Shown: positions 5,565-14,227 of the stretch, piece after piece
Layout of the letters: each line of letters opens with the position of its first letter
How positions within the stretch are numbered: position 1 is the first letter of the stretch
From: a virus
Virus record (IMG/VR): IMGVR_UViG_3300036980_000293
Coordinates: 1-28,887 of that record
Length of the DNA: 28,887 nucleotides
Direction: 5' to 3' (one strand)
Position numbers and translations under genes: made by a program
The notes under the pieces: generated by a model
What the model saw: only the letters and a program-made list of their open reading frames with translations
The model's database searches: none
What the model was told of the DNA's origin: nothing

Positions 5565-7922
5565 ATGAAAAGAAATAATAAGCGTTTACAGTTAAGAGAT
5601 AGTGAAAATACTATTGATAATCAACTTAGTGGTCAAGCCATACCTGATAATATAACGGATGAAGATATCAATAAGCTTGAAGATTTAGAAGATGGTTCAA
5701 CTGTTTACGAAATAGGCAAGCCTGAGCTAGAACAAACAACTAAAGATGATAAGTTCGATGCCAACTTAGCCTTGAAGATGAAAGACGAGACATTAAAGAA
5801 AATATCGTCTTATATTTTAGATTGCTTAGAAGAAGATACTGAAGCAAGGCAACCTTGGTTAGATATTCATAATAAGGTTAAAAAGTATCTTGGTCATAAT
5901 TTAGAAGATTTGACAGATAGTCCTTTTACTCAAGCATGTCGAACATTTGATACGACGCTTAGTACAGCATTAATTAGATTTTGCGCAACATCTAGAAGTG
6001 AACTGTTACCTGAGAGTGGGCCATGTTCGTATAAGATAGTTGGTCAAAGTAACGATGAGCTTGATGATATTGCAAAGACAAGAAGTCAATGGCTTAATTA
6101 TTTTTTAACAATAAAGGATTCTGCTTATTATAAAGATTATGAAAAGTCTTTATATTACATTGGGTTTTATGGAACTGTTATTAAAAAAGTTTATTATGAT
6201 GATATTCTTAAACAACCTATTTCAAGATTTATTTTACCTGAAAACTTTTTGATTAATATTGATTGTACATCAATACTTGAATCAGATCGCTTAACTCATA
6301 TTTTAAAATTATCAGCACGTGATATTTTGATAAACCAAAAAAATGAGATTTATCGAGATGTTGAGCTACCTTATTTAAAAGTAGATGGTGGTAACAATGA
6401 TGATATGGATGATTCAAAAAAAACTGATTTCAATAGCCTTATCAATATTGATAACTATACACAAAGATCATTGCATGATGTGTATGAGAGTCATATTTAT
6501 TTGAACTTAGAAACTTTTGAACCAAACTATAACTCAGATGAAATTACAGATGTACCTAAACCTTACATAGTGACGTTAGATAAAGAAAGTAAAGAAATAC
6601 TTTGTATTAAACGTAATTGGAAAAAAGACGACGATACTTTCACCCGCAGAAAATATTTTATCGCTTATCAATATTTTACTGGTTTTGATATATGGGGTTT
6701 GGGTTTAGCTAGAATGTCTGGTACAAATGCAATAGCAGTTACTAATATGTTAAGGCAAACAGTTGATGCTGCAACTTATCAAAATTTACCAGCTGGCTTT
6801 ATCCAGAAGGGAACGAGTAAACAACAAAAAACAGATATTACTTTAGGTGCTGGTCAATGGCAATTTCTTGATGGTCCTGGAAATATAAAAGATTTATTTT
6901 CTCCACTGCCAAGTAATGGCCCATCACAAGCTTTGATGCAGTTAAGACAAGAAGTTATTGGTCAGATGCAAGATCAATTATCTACTACAGAACTTGGAAT
7001 GATGCAAAGTAAAGAAGATATTCCAACAGGAACGGCAATTGCATTCTTGGAAGAAAGTAACAAGATACAATCTTCAGTATTAAAATCCTTACATGTTTCT
7101 TTTTCGGAAGAATTACGTTTGCTTGATGATATATTTAAAGAAGTAGTTGATAGAGAGGAATTTTTTATCAATGGTGAAAATTATATTATCACTAAAGAAC
7201 ATTTTATTGATTCCGTTCAAATTATTCCCGTATCTGACCCGTCTGTTAATTCTAATATTCAAAGAATAATGAGAGCAGAGGCTGTGTTCCAAACAGCAAT
7301 GCAAATGCCAGATAAGATTAATTCTATTGAAGTTTTAAAGATGATCTTTAAAGCACAAGGTTTAGCAACTGATGTTATTGAAAGTCTTATTGTACAAGAA
7401 AATGAAGTGCAACCTACTGACCCTATTACTGAGAATATGAATATGATGCAGAATAAACCCGTTAAGGCTGGTTTAGATCAAAATCATGATGCACATATTG
7501 TTGTACATTCTGCTGTTGATACTGATCAAGCAAAGGCACATATACAAGAACATGCTGCAATGAAATTTATGTTACAAATGCAGCAAGAAATGGACATTGA
7601 TCTAAACCAAATAGACCCTAATGATCAAGAAATGCAAAATATGATTGCCATTAAAGCAGCTCATGCGGTTGAGAGTTTAGGTTTAAATAAACAAGATGAT
7701 GAAGATAGTGAGCTAAATCCTAATGCACTATTAAAGGCTGATATTGATCAAAAACGTGAACATAGCAATATTCAAAAAGAAATTGCAGATATGAAGTTAG
7801 AGGGAGATGTATTTAAAACTCAATTACATTTTGAAGAAACTAAAGAAAGACTAAAGGCAGATAAAGAAAAAGCCTTACTTGAGGCACGAATAGAAATAGA
7901 GAAATTAAAAAGTAGGTTGTAA
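5565..7922 (+). CDS. Portal protein (head-tail connector)
   Basis: The portal forms a 12-subunit ring at one capsid vertex, through which the terminase pumps DNA. This 785-residue protein has the size and position of a large podovirus-type portal. It contains segments I recognise from such portals: FDTTLSTALIRFCATSRSEL (about residues 127-146), a region with YYIGFYGTVIKKVYYDD, RQTVDAATYQNLPAGFI (about 398-414) and LPSNGPSQALMQLRQEVIGQ. The first 60 residues are acidic and polar. The C-terminal 70 residues are charged heptad-like coiled coil (KEKALLEARIEIEKLK). Portals of P22-like phages also have long C-terminal helices. The stop overlaps the next start (TAATG). Confidence 0.85.
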   Translation: MKRNNKRLQLRDSENTIDNQLSGQAIPDNITDEDINKLEDLEDGSTVYEIGKPELEQTTKDDKFDANLALKMKDETLKKISSYILDCLEEDTEARQPWLDIHNKVKKYLGHNLEDLTDSPFTQACRTFDTTLSTALIRFCATSRSELLPESGPCSYKIVGQSNDELDDIAKTRSQWLNYFLTIKDSAYYKDYEKSLYYIGFYGTVIKKVYYDDILKQPISRFILPENFLINIDCTSILESDRLTHILKLSARDILINQKNEIYRDVELPYLKVDGGNNDDMDDSKKTDFNSLINIDNYTQRSLHDVYESHIYLNLETFEPNYNSDEITDVPKPYIVTLDKESKEILCIKRNWKKDDDTFTRRKYFIAYQYFTGFDIWGLGLARMSGTNAIAVTNMLRQTVDAATYQNLPAGFIQKGTSKQQKTDITLGAGQWQFLDGPGNIKDLFSPLPSNGPSQALMQLRQEVIGQMQDQLSTTELGMMQSKEDIPTGTAIAFLEESNKIQSSVLKSLHVSFSEELRLLDDIFKEVVDREEFFINGENYIITKEHFIDSVQIIPVSDPSVNSNIQRIMRAEAVFQTAMQMPDKINSIEVLKMIFKAQGLATDVIESLIVQENEVQPTDPITENMNMMQNKPVKAGLDQNHDAHIVVHSAVDTDQAKAHIQEHAAMKFMLQMQQEMDIDLNQIDPNDQEMQNMIAIKAAHAVESLGLNKQDDEDSELNPNALLKADIDQKREHSNIQKEIADMKLEGDVFKTQLHFEETKERLKADKEKALLEARIEIEKLKSRL

Positions 7923-8107
7923 TGAGAGATTCAGAATATATTTTAGATGAATTAATAAAGATAATCAGAAGTAATTTAGAAAGCGTTGAGAACAGACTTG
8001 TTAATGGTAATATATGCCATATGGAAGACTATAAATATAATCTAGGTGCTAGATACACTCTACGCTCATTGTGCGATTCAATTAATGAAATGAATAGAGG
8101 GGAATAA
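7922..8107 (+). CDS. Small conserved phage protein downstream of portal
   Basis: This 61-residue, probably helical protein reads RDSEYILDELIKIIRSNLES...MEDYKYNLGARYTLRSLCDSI. I recognise the pattern (IIRSNLE..., YKYNLGxRYTLR) from small proteins between portal and scaffold in other phages, but know no function. It starts inside the portal stop codon (TAATG) and ends 2 bases before the GroES-like gene, so it is translationally coupled. Confidence 0.75.
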   Translation: MRDSEYILDELIKIIRSNLESVENRLVNGNICHMEDYKYNLGARYTLRSLCDSINEMNRGE

Positions 8108-8109
8108 TT

Positions 8110-8490
8110 ATGTACAACGATGATGAAATAGGAATAGATTTTGATAATTTTAATGTAAATGATGAGTTATCTTTATTTGAAGATTGCACACCAAAGCCAA
8201 CTGAGATATTGATTAGATTATATATTCAACCTCAAAAAACAAAAGGCGGTATTATTATTGATAATTCCAAAGATATATATAATGAGATTGTTGGTTATGT
8301 TGCTAAAATAGGTAAATGTTGTTTTAGCGGTGAACGTTATAAAGATTGGGGACATTGGTATAAAGTTGGTGATTGGGTAGTCTTTCCAAGACATGCGGGT
8401 ATAAGATTTACTTATAAGAAATTACCAGTATTTTCAATAGTTGATGATGCTCCGCTTTTAATAATTCAAGATCCAAGAGAAGTTAAATAA
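8110..8490 (+). CDS. GroES/Cpn10-like protein (phage co-chaperonin family)
   Basis: This 126-residue protein has an acidic 30-residue N-terminal extension, then a Cpn10-like beta-barrel pattern. ILIRLYIQPQKTKGGIIIDN (about residues 35-54) corresponds to the first strand and the GroEL-binding mobile loop. It continues with NEIVGYVAKIGKCCF, YKVGDWVVFPRHAGIRF and IVDDAPLLII. Co-chaperonins cap GroEL; phage versions (T4 gp31 is the classic case) help fold capsid proteins. Similar GroES-fold proteins occur between portal and scaffold in other phages. Position next to scaffold and capsid supports a head-assembly role. GroEL binding is inferred; it might instead be a structural protein using the same fold. 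Confidence 0.75.
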   Translation: MYNDDEIGIDFDNFNVNDELSLFEDCTPKPTEILIRLYIQPQKTKGGIIIDNSKDIYNEIVGYVAKIGKCCFSGERYKDWGHWYKVGDWVVFPRHAGIRFTYKKLPVFSIVDDAPLLIIQDPREVK

Positions 8491-9468
8491 ATGGAAAATG
8501 CTAATTATGGGATAAGTCCTGAAGAAGAACTATCTACAGTAATGAAGGATATTGAAAAAAATATCCAAGAAGAAATACAAGATGAAGAAACTATTGAGGA
8601 TGATTCGTACGTTGAGGATTCTGTTGAAGAAGATTCACAGGATGTGGGTGAACTTAGTGATGGAGATGATTCTGAGAATGTAGAAGATATACAAGAGGAA
8701 GATCCTATTAATGAAACAGATCTATATAAAGAAAAATATTACTTAGAAAAGAAAAAACGTAAAAGTGTTTTAGCTGATCGTCAAAAACTAGAGCAAGAAA
8801 ATTATCAGTTAAAAAATGCTCTTGATGGTACAATTGACAGTAATACTAAACTATATGCTCGTGATCTTTATAACGATTTAGAAAAAGCAAAAAGTCTAAA
8901 GAAACAAGCATTACTTGGTGATGATCCTGATTTGTTACTTGAGGCAGATGAGATACATCAAAAACTTCTGCACAAAGTAAGTGAGTTCGAAAGTTATGTA
9001 TCTAGTAGAACTCCTGACACAAGTAATGAGGAAGTAGAACCTGAAGAAAATCACGAAGAGAAAATAAAATTATCAAATGCTCAAGAATGGTTAAATGAAC
9101 GTCCTGAGTTAGTAGAAGGTTCTTATAATTTTAATCCTAAAATACAAAAGGAACTCGGAACTTTTATAGAGCAATTTGATAGGGAATTAAAAAGAAACGG
9201 CAGAGAAGATGAGATTTTAAGTGATGCTTATCTTGATGTTCTTGATGAGTTTGTAGATAGTGTTAAGATAAATAGACCAAAAGATGGTTACACTACTTCT
9301 AATGTTGGTGGAGTTAGAAATAATTTTTCTAATGGATCATCAAGTGGGTCAATAAAGGTAACGCTTACTGAATTTGATAAGAACTATGCTAAAAATCTTG
9401 GCATTACTGAAAAAGAATATCTAAAATATAAGATTGAAGATATAAAAGAATCTAAAAATAGAAGGTAA
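8491..9468 (+). CDS. Capsid scaffolding protein (putative)
   Basis: This is a 325-residue, strongly charged, mostly helical protein. Residues 1-75 are extremely acidic (EEIQDEETIEDDSYVEDSVE). A coiled coil follows (YLEKKKRKSVLADRQKLEQENYQLKNAL, about 82-110). The C-terminus is basic (EYLKYKIEDIKESKNRR), a typical scaffold end that contacts capsid protein. Its position after the portal and before the capsid, and its composition, match phage scaffolds, which diverge too fast for motif recognition. The start directly abuts the GroES-like stop codon. Confidence 0.7.
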   Translation: MENANYGISPEEELSTVMKDIEKNIQEEIQDEETIEDDSYVEDSVEEDSQDVGELSDGDDSENVEDIQEEDPINETDLYKEKYYLEKKKRKSVLADRQKLEQENYQLKNALDGTIDSNTKLYARDLYNDLEKAKSLKKQALLGDDPDLLLEADEIHQKLLHKVSEFESYVSSRTPDTSNEEVEPEENHEEKIKLSNAQEWLNERPELVEGSYNFNPKIQKELGTFIEQFDRELKRNGREDEILSDAYLDVLDEFVDSVKINRPKDGYTTSNVGGVRNNFSNGSSSGSIKVTLTEFDKNYAKNLGITEKEYLKYKIEDIKESKNRR

Positions 9469-9470
9469 GT

Positions 9471-9905
9471 ATGAAAAGTGAAAGACAATCAAGAGGCTTA
9501 GAAGTAAGAGCTGCCGAGAAAGAAGATAAAAGATCAAAATATAATATGGGTTATGTTAGCAGTACTGATGTGCCAGAGCATATTAAAAAAGAAGGTTTTG
9601 ATTATTATTGGGAACGAACTTCACTTAGAGGTCAAACAGATTCATCGTTAGATGCTGCATTACGCAGAGGTTGGATACCTGTACCTATTGACAGAGATCC
9701 AGATAGATTTTGTGATATTCTTGAAAGAAATCCATTATCTCGTAAATTTATTTGCCAAGGTGATGTTATTCTTTTAGAGCGGGAAAAAGTTATGACTGAC
9801 CAAGAAAGACAAACAAATGATAAGGTGTCTATGGAAAGATTAACCAGTTCACCTGCTTATAATTATCGTGATCCAATGAAACATACAATAGGTACGGTTA
9901 GATAA
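9471..9905 (+). CDS. Conserved hypothetical phage protein
   Basis: This 144-residue soluble protein has a charged N-terminus (KSERQSRGLEVRAAEKEDKR). A central block follows, GFDYYWERTSLRGQTDSSLDAALRRGWIPVP, which resembles proteins seen beside scaffold genes in other short-tailed phages. A late motif, FICQGDVILLERE, looks beta-rich. No enzyme signature is visible. It is tightly packed between scaffold and the fibre-like gene, with its stop overlapping the next start (TAATG). A head protein is the best guess. Confidence 0.7.
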   Translation: MKSERQSRGLEVRAAEKEDKRSKYNMGYVSSTDVPEHIKKEGFDYYWERTSLRGQTDSSLDAALRRGWIPVPIDRDPDRFCDILERNPLSRKFICQGDVILLEREKVMTDQERQTNDKVSMERLTSSPAYNYRDPMKHTIGTVR

Positions 9906-11044
9906 TGGCATTTTATCCACCACAAGCAAGTTGTCAGGAATTAATATTAATAACTAATGTGCAATTAGATTATCCGTATTCGGCAAATACTAGTAATCTT
10001 ACTGTTACTGATATGATTGATGTGTCAGCAACTATTCCTAATTTGAATATTTTCTTACCTAATAGTACATTAACTGGTCCAGGATTTTCTGTTACCTTTA
10101 ATAATGTTGGGACAAATAGTTTTAATGTTGTTCTGAACGATAGAATAACAGTATTAACTGCTATTGCTCAAGGGGAAGTATTAACAGTATATTTATACAG
10201 CAATCCTAATGCAAATGGTAATTGGCGAGTTATCCCTTTTGGTAGTGGGGTAAATGCTATATCAACATTAGATCTTGCTAGTAGTGATGATTCTGTAATT
10301 GTTACGAATGGGGAAGTTAGCCCTCCTGGTGGGAAGATAAACATAGGATTACCCACTATTATATCTAAAACTCAAACTTTAACTAGTACAGGTTCAGGTA
10401 TTGTTACAATGAATCCAAGTAGCACTTCTCCATGGGGAGTTACTACACTTAATAATGGGTCAAATATAACAATTACTAATCCTGATGCTTCAACAGGTTC
10501 ACCAACTATTAGTTTAAATGACACTGTTTCAATAGCACAACTTGTAGCAGGTAATATTGTTATTGATAATAATTTAATTACAAATACTGATACAGCAGGT
10601 GGGTTACATATTGTTTCTAACGGTACAAATTCATTTCTTAACTTAAATAGTATTTTAATTAATCCTAATGGTGATGTAAGTAGTATCAATAATTTAACAG
10701 TGGATGGTACATTTAAATCAGATAATACTGCTAAATCTTGGTGTAGATTTACAAATACATCTGGGGTAATAGCAGTTGTATCAAATTATAATGTTTCTGG
10801 AGTTACTTATAATACTACAACTAAACAATACACAATGACTTTTAGTGTACCAATGACAAACACAAATTATTGTGTTTTTATAAATTGTGCTAACAATAAC
10901 AGTACACCACCATTGCAAACAAGAATAGGTTATGATGTGTTAAAGCAATTAGGATCAGTCTCGATAGTATTAACAGATGCATCTGGTGAGATTTTACAAG
11001 ATATTCCTGAAGGTGTATCTGTAATAATATTTTCTTTAAATTAA
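9905..11044 (+). CDS. Fibre-like structural protein (candidate capsid fibre)
   Basis: This 379-residue, Asn/Thr/Ser-rich, beta-rich protein has fibre-type sequence: SGIVTMNPSSTSPWGVTTL, NGSNITITNPDASTGSPTI and ILINPNGDVSSINNLTVDG. Its C-terminal third (KSWCRFTNTSGVIAVVSNYN, then TKQYTMTFSVPMTNTNYCVF) resembles the terminal domain of many phage tail fibres. It lies between scaffold and capsid rather than with the tail genes, so a head fibre or decoration is plausible. There is no signal peptide or enzyme motif. Confidence 0.7.
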   Translation: MAFYPPQASCQELILITNVQLDYPYSANTSNLTVTDMIDVSATIPNLNIFLPNSTLTGPGFSVTFNNVGTNSFNVVLNDRITVLTAIAQGEVLTVYLYSNPNANGNWRVIPFGSGVNAISTLDLASSDDSVIVTNGEVSPPGGKINIGLPTIISKTQTLTSTGSGIVTMNPSSTSPWGVTTLNNGSNITITNPDASTGSPTISLNDTVSIAQLVAGNIVIDNNLITNTDTAGGLHIVSNGTNSFLNLNSILINPNGDVSSINNLTVDGTFKSDNTAKSWCRFTNTSGVIAVVSNYNVSGVTYNTTTKQYTMTFSVPMTNTNYCVFINCANNNSTPPLQTRIGYDVLKQLGSVSIVLTDASGEILQDIPEGVSVIIFSLN

Positions 11045-11048
11045 TAAT

Positions 11049-11210
11049 ATGACTGTAAAAGTTATTTATGATAGTCGTCAATTATGGATTCCTAACTTAT
11101 CATTATTAAAGAGTTCAAGAAAAGGTTTTCACAAGTTACCTTCAAGTAGAATGCATTTTCTTAGTGGATCTAGAAAAGCATTACAAGAATATCTTAATAA
11201 TTTTAGCTAA
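11049..11210 (+). CDS. Small basic hypothetical protein
   Basis: A 53-codon open frame starts 4 bases after the fibre-like gene. It reads MTVKVIYDSRQLWIPNLSLL and ends QEYLNNFS. It is basic and has no recognised motif. No clear ribosome site precedes it, so translation would depend on coupling to the gene upstream. The compact fit before the promoter at 11223 suggests it is real, with moderate certainty. Confidence 0.5.
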   Translation: MTVKVIYDSRQLWIPNLSLLKSSRKGFHKLPSSRMHFLSGSRKALQEYLNNFS

Positions 11211-11222
11211 TTTAACAATCTA

Positions 11223-11251
11223 TTGACATTATTAATTTTATTTATTACTAT
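11223..11251 (+). promoter_or_regulatory. Sigma70-type promoter upstream of the capsid genes
   Basis: TTGACA (11223-11228), a 17-base spacer, then TACTAT (11246-11251). The predicted start is near 11258, giving a leader of about 168 bases before 11426. A separate promoter here would boost the most abundant virion proteins. Confidence 0.7.
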
Positions 11252-11257
11252 ATAAAA

Positions 11258-11425
11258 GATTAAAGTTTTACCATAACTATAAAGGGTGTCTTTGAGTTAA
11301 GCTTTTCCTCTGTAAAAAGCTAAAAGCCATTATAAAATGGGAAGTTTAAAAGCTTCATGGGTTAATCTAACCTTTAATAGATGATTTTCAAAATTTCTTA
11401 ACAATTATATTTAAGGTAATAAGAT
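11258..11425 (+). promoter_or_regulatory. Structured leader of the capsid transcript
   Basis: The leader contains a hairpin AGCTTTT (11300-11306) / AAAAGCT (11315-11321) with an 8-base loop. A smaller one, GGTTAATCTAACC, lies near 11370. AAGG lies about 10 bases before the ATG at 11426. There is no T tract after the hairpins. It may stabilise the capsid mRNA; no known riboswitch pattern was recognised. Confidence 0.4.
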
Positions 11426-12436
11426 ATGTCGTATGGCGTAAATAGTCCTTTCGGATTAAGACCTTATGGTCATCAAATAAGTGGTGTTGACGATATTAAG
11501 GTAAATAGTAACTATACTATAAGTGCAAACAGTCTTTCACTAAATAAAGGTGATCCTGTAATGTATGTTCCACAAAATGCTCAATATGCTGTTGTAGCTA
11601 ATGGATATCGTGGTCAACAATCAGAAATTATGCTATACAATCCTGTTGTAGCATTACAAGCAGGTGGTACAGCTACAACTGTAATTCCTCAAAATGGTGT
11701 TGCTGGCCAACCTATTGTTGGTGTTTTCCAAGGTTGTGAATACTACACACCAAATGGCACTTATGTTGCTCAAGAATACTGGCAAACCGGTACTGCAACA
11801 AATGGTAGACCTGTTATTGCATCTATTATTGACGATCCTTATGTTATTTATGATATTCAATTGGGTACATATACTGGTGCAACTTTTGGGGCACTTGCAA
11901 CATTTATGCTTTTACCATGTTTGCAAATTCAAAATGCACAATGGCCTTTGACAGGTGGAGCTAATAATAACCCACAAATAGGTGCAAGTTGTGTTATAGG
12001 TAGTAATCTAACTTTGATGACAGGCAATAATGTCGCTGCTGCCGTCGGAGCAGGTAATAGTGCTACTATGACAGGTATTACATTAAATGGTGTTAATGCT
12101 GGTTATCAAGATAATCCACTTATAGCCAACCAAGGTGCAGCTAACGGTAATCCTTGGGGTATTTCTACATTTTATGCTTGTCCATCATTAGCGGTTACTT
12201 CTGCAAACCCATCTGTAACAAATGGTGCAAATGAGTATGTAAGAACAACTGCATTAAGTGGTGATCTTAGAGTATTAGGATTTACTCCTGATCCAAGAAA
12301 TGTACCAGGTACTTTTGGTCAACCAGGTAATGGTACAGCAGGTAACTATTTTAATACACCTTTCCTAAATGTGTTAGTAACTATTAATAAGCATGCTAAC
12401 AAACAAGGAAATAGTGGTGTAACTATAGCGCAATAA
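11426..12436 (+). CDS. Major structural protein, likely capsid-associated or decoration
   Basis: This 336-residue, Gly/Asn/Ala-rich, beta-rich protein begins MSYGVNSPFGLRPYG. It continues with SLNKGDPVMYVPQN and QPIVGVFQGCEYYTPNGTYV, a pattern I recall from phage structural proteins encoded just before a Mu-T-like capsid protein. The segment NGRPVIASIIDDPYVIYDIQ is also typical. It follows its own promoter and directly precedes the major capsid gene, suggesting high expression and a role as a minor capsid or decoration protein. It could instead be a second head protein; no HK97-fold signature is evident. Confidence 0.7.
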   Translation: MSYGVNSPFGLRPYGHQISGVDDIKVNSNYTISANSLSLNKGDPVMYVPQNAQYAVVANGYRGQQSEIMLYNPVVALQAGGTATTVIPQNGVAGQPIVGVFQGCEYYTPNGTYVAQEYWQTGTATNGRPVIASIIDDPYVIYDIQLGTYTGATFGALATFMLLPCLQIQNAQWPLTGGANNNPQIGASCVIGSNLTLMTGNNVAAAVGAGNSATMTGITLNGVNAGYQDNPLIANQGAANGNPWGISTFYACPSLAVTSANPSVTNGANEYVRTTALSGDLRVLGFTPDPRNVPGTFGQPGNGTAGNYFNTPFLNVLVTINKHANKQGNSGVTIAQ

Positions 12437-12465
12437 AAATATAAATAAAATATAGGTAAAATAAA

Positions 12466-13386
12466 ATGGCAATAAGCACCGCCTCGATTTATCCATTACT
12501 AAGACCTGGAGTTAAGGCTGTCATAGGTAACTATGACACTTATCCAGATCAGTGGAAAGCAGTATTTACAACTCATACTTCAGATAAAAAAATGGAGTTT
12601 GAAGATGAGTTTAAATCATTAGGAATGGCTCAAGTAAAAGCTGAAGGAACATCAGTTGCTCAGGATACTATGAGTGTTAGATACCAAACTACGTATTTAC
12701 ATACAACGTACGGTCTATCATTTAGTATCACCGAAGAAGCAATGAGAGATAACCTATATGCTAGTCAGTTTCCTCAACATTTAATAGCTCTTAGGAATTC
12801 ACTTAGAGCTGCTAAATCACAGGCTGCTGCTAACGTATTTAATTTGGGATCTACTACTCAGTTAACATCTGATGGTGTTCCATTTTTCTCAAATCTTCAT
12901 CCATTAGATAATGGTGCAGATGTTTCTAATTTGAGTAACGTTGCTCTTAGTGAAGTTGGTATTCAGAATGCTATTATTGGTATTCAACAATTCAAACAAC
13001 TAAGTGGAATTCTAACTAATACAATGCCTAAAAAGCTTTTAGTTGGTCCTGCTAATCAGTTTGCAGCAAGTATTATTCTAGGTTCTCAATACAGAACTTC
13101 TGTTGGAACTGCAAATAATAATGCAATGGCAGGTGTTAATGATATTAACGCTATATATAATGATAGTTACTTGCCAGGTGGTTATACAGTTAATAACTAT
13201 ATCACTTCACCTACATTCTCAGCTATCATTACTGATGCTGAAAGAGGCCTTATTCATTATGAGCGTGATAAGTTAGAACCTTGGAACTGGATGGATAACA
13301 CCACAAGAGATATGTGGTTTGCAGCAAAAGAAAGATACTCTTTTGGAGTAACTAACTGGCGTTGTGCTTATGCTATTTCAATGTAG
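12466..13386 (+). CDS. Major capsid protein (Mu gpT-like, HK97 fold)
   Basis: This 306-residue protein resembles the Mu T family of major head proteins. It has an N-terminal region with DQWKAVFTTHTSDKKMEFED and YGLSFSITEEAMRDNLYASQ. The diagnostic block is DGVPFFSNLHPLDNGADVSN (about residues 137-156), followed by ALSEVGIQNAI and MPKKLLVGPANQFAASIIL. It ends with TRDMWFAAKERYSFGVTNWR. It forms the capsid shell. Size, position after scaffold and the own-promoter transcript all fit. I see no obvious N-terminal cleavage region, consistent with a separate scaffold. Confidence 0.85.
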   Translation: MAISTASIYPLLRPGVKAVIGNYDTYPDQWKAVFTTHTSDKKMEFEDEFKSLGMAQVKAEGTSVAQDTMSVRYQTTYLHTTYGLSFSITEEAMRDNLYASQFPQHLIALRNSLRAAKSQAAANVFNLGSTTQLTSDGVPFFSNLHPLDNGADVSNLSNVALSEVGIQNAIIGIQQFKQLSGILTNTMPKKLLVGPANQFAASIILGSQYRTSVGTANNNAMAGVNDINAIYNDSYLPGGYTVNNYITSPTFSAIITDAERGLIHYERDKLEPWNWMDNTTRDMWFAAKERYSFGVTNWRCAYAISM

Positions 13387-13395
13387 AGGTTAATC

Positions 13396-13509
13396 ATGCC
13401 AAGTCATAGTAGAGCTTTAGCTGATATTCTTTTAAAAAACGCCCCTAAAAAGGGCGTTAAGAAAATTGAAGTTAAAAAAGAAGTAACTAAAACAAATAAA
13501 AATAAATGA
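13396..13509 (+). CDS. Tiny lysine-rich protein between capsid and structural genes
   Basis: A 37-residue protein starts MPSHSRALADILL and ends VTKTNKNK. The ATG at 13396 has a good AGAGG ribosome site, and its TGA overlaps the ATG of the next gene (ATGA). That tight coupling argues that it is translated. It is very basic in the second half and has no recognised motif. It contains a GC-rich hairpin (13438-13458). Confidence 0.6.
   Translation: MPSHSRALADILLKNAPKKGVKKIEVKKEVTKTNKNK
13438..13458 (-). terminator. Hairpin plus T tract reading on the minus strand
   Basis: AACGCCC (13438-13444) pairs with GGGCGTT (13452-13458) over a 7-base loop, unusually GC-rich for this genome. On the minus strand the stem is followed by TTTTTT (13439-13434, sharing two bases with the stem), the form of an intrinsic terminator. 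On the plus strand no T tract follows. It lies inside a tiny plus-strand gene and may block antisense transcripts. Confidence 0.45.
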
Positions 13510-14225
13510 CTATTTTTAGACAAGCAGTTAATGTTCCTACAGTTGCATCTAGTGTTGCTAATATTGGTACATTTGGAATTGGTGCAGTTGGTAGATTAGT
13601 ATTAAATGGTTCACAAGCTAATATAACTGGTCAGGTTTCATTTATTAACAATGGATATGCATCAGGGCTAAGCTTTACCAGTGCAGGTAATATATTAGCT
13701 GCTAGTTTTACAATAGTCGGTACATATAATGGAACAATTATTACAGAGACTATAGCTGGTCCAAATGCAAATACAGTTTACACTAATAATTTATTTCATA
13801 CTATTATTAGTGTAAATATTAGTATAGCTGCTACTGCTGCATTTACTATAGGGTCAAATTATAATGTAGCAGTTGTTTTAACAGATGGTAACAGTAGAAT
13901 GGGTGATTCTCATTCAAATTATACTTATAGTGTATTACTTAACTCTCTTACTGCTGCTGGAGCATGGGCAGCTGGAGGAGCAATAATATATGGGGTAGCT
14001 AATATTGCTCCTGCGTCATTGCAAGTAGCAACTTTAGCATATGCAACACGACCTAGTAATTATTTTTCATTACCAGTTACTGGAGCTGCTTTGGGTGGTT
14101 TTACACAATTACAATTGAATAATGGTGTTATTACTCAAACAACATACCCATATGCTGCTGTAATTGTTTATTTAGCTGCGGGAATTAATACAACTCCTAC
14201 TTTTATTGAAGTTTCACAGAGTTAA
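13506..14225 (+). CDS. Beta-rich virion structural protein (putative)
   Basis: This 239-residue protein is hydrophobic, Ala/Gly/Asn-rich and strand-forming, with almost no charged residues. Segments such as GTYNGTIITETIAGPNANTV and FHTIISVNISIAATAAF resemble phage proteins found next to capsid genes. The early part has repeated beta motifs (SANITGQVSF-like); the later part reads TAAGAWAAGGAIIYGV. It has no signal peptide and no enzyme motif. Coupled to the tiny gene upstream, it is likely a head or decoration protein. Confidence 0.65.
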   Translation: MTIFRQAVNVPTVASSVANIGTFGIGAVGRLVLNGSQANITGQVSFINNGYASGLSFTSAGNILAASFTIVGTYNGTIITETIAGPNANTVYTNNLFHTIISVNISIAATAAFTIGSNYNVAVVLTDGNSRMGDSHSNYTYSVLLNSLTAAGAWAAGGAIIYGVANIAPASLQVATLAYATRPSNYFSLPVTGAALGGFTQLQLNNGVITQTTYPYAAVIVYLAAGINTTPTFIEVSQS

Positions 14226-14227
14226 AA

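Noticed and set aside
11694-11951. Second plus-strand frame inside the structural gene
   Set aside because: Fully nested in another frame of a strong gene; Leu-rich content is a by-product of the frame.
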